A DNA stretch of 64,000 nt from Acanthamoeba sp. SK_2022b (lineage: Eukaryota > Discosea > Longamoebia > Acanthamoebidae): positions 47,355 through 111,354 of the forward strand of contig JANDJZ010000144.1 of the NCBI GenBank assembly GCA_027943245.1. The letters are read 5' to 3'. The notes under the pieces are model-generated. The model made no database searches. It had not been told where the DNA came from and saw nothing but the letters and a program-made list of their open reading frames with translations. The first letter of the stretch is position 1. The number at the start of each line of letters is the position of its first letter. Positions 60,362 through 64,000 of the stretch are shown here, one piece after another. Made by a program: the position numbers and the translations under genes.

Positions 60362-61083
60362 GTTGCCCTGTCCTCGGCATGCACACCCCGAGTTCAGGTA
60401 GATAAAATCTTCAGGTGGATATCAAGCCCTGTTTGGTTCTGTCGTGCTGTGTGTGGCGAGCAACGTCGAAGGAGTTTCACTCGGCGATCGCCAACTTTAC
60501 GAAAAGCGGCGATTGGGTCCGCGTTGTGGAATGCAAGGAATGCCCCGGTAGTTGTTGCTGGGCGCCCACCCTGGTACGACGCGACCCCGTCGCTCACCCC
60601 CCCCCCCTCTCCCCCCATAGCCAAGAGCCGTGGTGATGGTGGGGCGATGGTGGGCGGTGTTTTGTGTGAGCGACGGGACCACGCTGTACCAAGCGAGAAG
60701 GGAAGCCCGCGTGGCCGAGGCGTTGAGATCGCAAAGGAGCGACCATCGAACACGACACGACACGACACGCAACGACACAACACACATTCACACGCGCGCG
60801 CCAGATGAAAGAAGAAAGGGGGGTGGATGCCTTGGTGAACGTGTGTCGGCGTGCGTAGGACAAGGCAAGGCTTACAGTTGTCGTTTATTGGTGGTGTGGG
60901 GGAGCGTGAGGCAGGGCAGCCCCCGCGACGCGCCAGCTGTTTACGGTCCATCAGCCCCTCATCATCACGACGCGCATATTGATGTTGTTGTGTCTGTGTC
61001 TGTGTACGCCACGGGCTTGGTGCGTGTGTTTGCGTTGCGTACGTTGAGGGTCGCGCGCGCGCGCGCGCAAGTTTCCCGCCCGC
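60362..61083. other. Intergenic, no gene supported
   Basis: Between the start of the Zn2Cys6 gene and the stop of the LUC7-like gene. It contains CACGA-type repeats (about 60748-60780), a CG-alternating run (61055-61070) and GC-rich promoter-like sequence. ORFs here are low-complexity. Confidence 0.5.
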
Positions 61084-62286
61084 TCACTCCTCGGCACGAC
61101 GGCGCTTCCTCTCGGCGCTATCGGGATCTTCGGCGCCGTTGGCCGCCGACTCGGGCGGGCTCGCCGCCGGCTCCCTCTCCCTCTTCCTCGCGCCGCCGTG
61201 AGCTTCCTCGTCTTCGCTCCGCCTCCTGCTGCCTCCGCCGTCCCGATCTCTGTCCCTATACTCACGATCCCTGTCCCGCCTGCTATCGCGGTCGCGGTCG
61301 CGGTCACGGTCGCGATCCCTGTACTCTCGGTAATCGCGGCCCTCTCGGTCCCTGTCGCGGTCGCGGTCCCTGTAGTCGCGGTAGTCGCGGCTGCTCGACC
61401 GGTCGCGGTCGCGGTAGTCGTCGCGGCCCGAACGGCTGTCCCTGCGGCCTCGCGACGAAGAGTAGGAGTCGCGGCCTCCCCGAGCGTCGCCGCGATCGCG
61501 ACCGCCTCGCGCCAGATCTCGATCGTCTCTAATGATGATTCGCGACGCCGAGCCCCCCTCTTCGAGCATCTTCTTGCGCTTCTCTTCGAGGATGGTACGG
61601 ATGGCGTAGTAGCCCTGGTGCTGCTTGCCGTCGTTGTGCGATTTGATGCGATCATCAGTGTCGCCTACGACCAGGAACGCGCCGCAGACCTCGCACACCT
61701 TGAGTCGCTTCTCCTGCTGCTGCGCCGACAGAACGGCGCTGCCACCGGGACCGCCCTTCTTGATGGCCTCCTGCTCGGCCTTGAGCCTTAGAATCTGCAG
61801 CTCAAGACCCTGCGCCTCTTGCAGCCTGCCCGCTGCGCCTAGATCTTCCATCTGACGAAGCAGCATCTCGATCTGCTCGCTGATGGCGTCCATTTTCTCC
61901 ATCTTGTCGGGTGTGAGGGGGTTCTCATGATCTTGTAGCGACAACCGCTGGTGCCCTCTATCGATTCGCTTGTCGAGATCAGACACCATCTTCTGCATGC
62001 GTGCCATGAAGTCCCGTTCGTAGGGGTACTTGGTCATCTTCTCCTCGAACGGCAATTCATCGTACTGGGCCTTGATGTCGTCATCGTGAAGGTTCGTACA
62101 CGGGCCGAGGTCGCTCTTGGTGTTGGTGAAGAGCTCGTGGGGGCAGAGCCCGCACAAGAAGAACTTACACACCTTATCGTCAGAAAAGTGCATCTGCCTA
62201 TTTGTCTTCTGATCCGGGAGCAGATCGCGGTCGCCTCCCATCAGCTGATCCAAAATCGAACGAAAGCTATCGTACTTGGACGACAT
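61084..62286 (-). CDS. luc7l: LUC7-like U1 snRNP-associated splicing factor
   Basis: Single exon, 400 residues. LUC7 proteins bind U1 snRNP and help choose 5' splice sites. Visible: LDQLMGGDRDLLPDQK, first zinc finger (CKFFLCGLCPHELFTNTKSD with GPCTNLHDD, CCCH), the long coiled helix (ERDFMARMQKMVSDLDKRI to AEQEAIKK), second zinc finger (VCEVCGAFLVVGDTDDRIKS then HNDGKQHQGY, C2H2), and a C-terminal RS/RD-rich tail of alternating Arg-Asp, Arg-Glu and Arg-Ser. Length and order match LUC7L. This is notable in a window where several introns start with GC rather than GT. Confidence 0.95.
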   Translation of the reverse strand: MSSKYDSFRSILDQLMGGDRDLLPDQKTNRQMHFSDDKVCKFFLCGLCPHELFTNTKSDLGPCTNLHDDDIKAQYDELPFEEKMTKYPYERDFMARMQKMVSDLDKRIDRGHQRLSLQDHENPLTPDKMEKMDAISEQIEMLLRQMEDLGAAGRLQEAQGLELQILRLKAEQEAIKKGGPGGSAVLSAQQQEKRLKVCEVCGAFLVVGDTDDRIKSHNDGKQHQGYYAIRTILEEKRKKMLEEGGSASRIIIRDDRDLARGGRDRGDARGGRDSYSSSRGRRDSRSGRDDYRDRDRSSSRDYRDYRDRDRDRDREGRDYREYRDRDRDRDRDRDSRRDRDREYRDRDRDGGGSRRRSEDEEAHGGARKREREPAASPPESAANGAEDPDSAERKRRRAEE

Positions 62287-62523
62287 CTTCTGATCTCGCA
62301 GACGAGCAGCGTTCTCTCTCCTTCCTATATCTTGACGCGCTGCTGGATTTGCGTGCGCTGCTGAAAAAACAAAGAAAAAGCCAAAAAGAACGCTTAATTA
62401 TATCGTTATGCCTGGAATTCCAAGAGCAGACGAACACACAGCAATAGAAAAAGAAACGGAGAACTGCATCGACGTTGTATTTTAATATTCCTTTTTTTGT
62501 ACTTTTGAATCCTGGTCGAGTGC
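62287..62523. promoter_or_regulatory. Divergent promoter region of LUC7-like and PTEN
   Basis: 237 bp between two outward-facing start codons. A-rich stretch at 62370-62395 and T-rich stretch at 62478-62500; no clear TATA box. Confidence 0.45.
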
Positions 62524-64000
62524 ATGGAAGAGTTTGGCAAGAAGGCGCTCACCACGGTACGGCCTCCCGCTTCTTCTGGCCATTACCCCCCCCCCCCTCG
62601 AACTTGCCCGGCTGTTGCTCATACGGGGAGCAGCTGCGAACGCTTGCCTCCGGTGACAAGTACAGGCTCGAGAAAGACGTATGACCCTCCTCTTGTCGAC
62701 CCTGAGTGGCATTGTGGCGCACTCCGCGTGCCGGTCGAACTCACCACACTTACACGGACTTATGCTCACAGGAATTCGACCTCGACCTGACATGTGCGCA
62801 TTCCACCGCCCACCTCTCTCCAACTGGGCCAGAGGACAGATGGCTGATTGTGCGGCTCTGCGCCCCGTGCATGTGTGCTTACATGTGCGTGCGGTGTTTG
62901 CCTTGTGCGCGCAGATGTCACGCATCGAGTGATAGCGATGGGCTTCCCTGCCGATAAGCTCGTGCAACAGACCTATCGCAACCACATCGACGAGGTGGCC
63001 GACTTCTTCGAATGCCATCACAGCAACCACTACATGATCTTCAACCTCACTGAGAAGCACTACGACCCGGGCAAGTTCCGCAACCGGGTACCCAGACCGC
63101 AACAAAATAAATAAATAAAATTCAATAAATAATATGCACAGCGCACTAAGCCGGGACGGATGTACAGGTCAAGTTCTATGGGTGGCCTGACCACCATCCT
63201 CCACCGATGGGCCTGCTCTACAACGTTGTCAAGGCCGTGCACGAGTGGCTCGAGGAGGATCGCCACAACGTGGCGGCCATTCACTGCAAGGTGCGCTCCA
63301 AATCCACTTCTACGGGTGATCGTGACGCTTACCAAAGGGAGACGCGCACGTGGGATGCGTGCACACAGGCTGGTTTGGGGCGAACGGGCACGGTGATAAG
63401 TAGCTATTTCCTCTACGCTGGATTCATCACCGCACCAGAGGCACCCTCCTCACTGCTTTGCCTAATACGGTGGTCTTTGCTCTTGACCTAACACTCTAAG
63501 CGCTATCCTACACAACACGCATGCACGTACACGCACACGCACACACACAACAGGAGTCTATGGAGTTCTTCGGGGCCTCGCGTTCGCAGTCGGCGCGAGG
63601 AGTCAAGGTGCCTTCGCAGCGAAGGTTCGCTAGGCCTCCGTCTATTTGACCGTCAGCGTTCAGCACGTTCATTCGCCTCCCCTTCTCCTTTCATATCAAT
63701 TGGTGGGCCCACTGCAGGTGTGTCAACTACTTGCATCAGATCCTCACCCAGGCCAAGACGCTCGACGTCGTTCATCGACCCAAGCGCATCCTACTGAAGG
63801 TTCGTTTATTGTATTCTTGTTTATAAAGTGTAGAAATAACATTTTATCCATTTACATTATTATTACTGCCCCTCTAAGGAGCGCTGACACCAAAGCCATG
63901 CAGCGAATAGAGATGATGCCAGTGCCCGAAGTAGATATGATCCGGGGCGGCTTCTGGCCCGTGGTGGAGATCGTCTACATGGATCGCTTCCACTCGCCCT
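62524..64000 (+). CDS. pten: PTEN-type phosphoinositide 3-phosphatase, 3'-partial
   Basis: Removes the 3-phosphate of PI(3,4,5)P3, opposing PI3-kinase. Visible exons: 62524-62556, 62634-62678, 62772-62793, 62915-63087, 63168-63290, 63369-63440, 63554-63624, 63718-63799 and 63904 onward. They read FDLDLTYVTHRVIAMGFPAD, YRNHIDEVADFF, FNLTEKHYDPGKF, YGWPDHHPPP, AAIHCKAGLGRTGTVISSY, FFGASRSQSARGVKVPSQRR and CVNYLHQIL, then the start of the C2 domain (KRIEMMPVPEVDM). The active site HCKAGLGRTG equals the PTEN loop except Leu for the second Lys. Two exon starts are short (22 and 45 nt). The intron after TAPE uses a GC donor (GCACCC). The gene continues beyond the window. Confidence 0.92.

Overview
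The window is nuclear DNA of a protist, most likely an Acanthamoeba-type amoebozoan. This is an inference from GC-rich exons, many short GT-AG introns, closely packed genes on both strands, Pats1-like ROCO kinases as known from Dictyostelium, and wax-ester-synthase genes. I recognise no tRNA, rRNA, CRISPR array or transposase gene. Exon limits were derived by hand from splice sites, reading phase and family motifs. For most genes the exons sum to whole codons, and I quote lengths only in those cases.

Layout. 46-2824 (+) cobalamin-independent methionine synthase, lacking its N-terminus at the window edge. 3241-8504 (+) three neighbouring genes with signal peptides: a large type I membrane protein built from repeated phase-1 exons, an MRH-domain protein and an expansin-like protein. 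8675-10772 (+) a class I/II aminotransferase. 11058-19352 (-) three tandem WS/DGAT-type acyltransferases. 19575-32559 (-) a giant ROCO kinase (PH, GRAM, myotubularin-like, LRR, Roc, COR, kinase, WD40). 33065-34434 (+) HPRT. 35281-36736 (+) an unrecognised low-complexity protein. 36902-40780 (+) mitoribosomal protein mS35. 40978-42047 (+) a TLC-domain membrane protein. 42206-52460 (+) a second ROCO kinase with the same domain order but no WD40 part. 52648-53303 (-) signal peptidase complex subunit 3. 53417-54685 (+) VPS25. 54919-56623 (+) an SDR39U1/YfcH-type epimerase. 57830-58180 (+) a tiny orphan gene. 58634-60361 (-) a Zn2Cys6 regulator. 61084-62286 (-) LUC7-like. 62524-64000 (+) PTEN, cut off by the window end.

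Themes. The most striking content is the pair of ROCO proteins. Each joins a myotubularin-type domain that has lost its catalytic Cys and Arg to an apparently intact Roc GTPase and kinase. Together with PTEN and PH/GRAM modules, the window is rich in phosphoinositide-linked signalling. SPC3 (secretion), VPS25 (ESCRT-II) and the secreted proteins touch the endomembrane system. The WS/DGAT array shows recent duplication, a mosaic copy and a 23-bp micro-inversion. Long TG/CA tracts occur in at least 19 introns and, by my reading, in no exon. Four introns need GC-AG splice sites, all starting GCAC.
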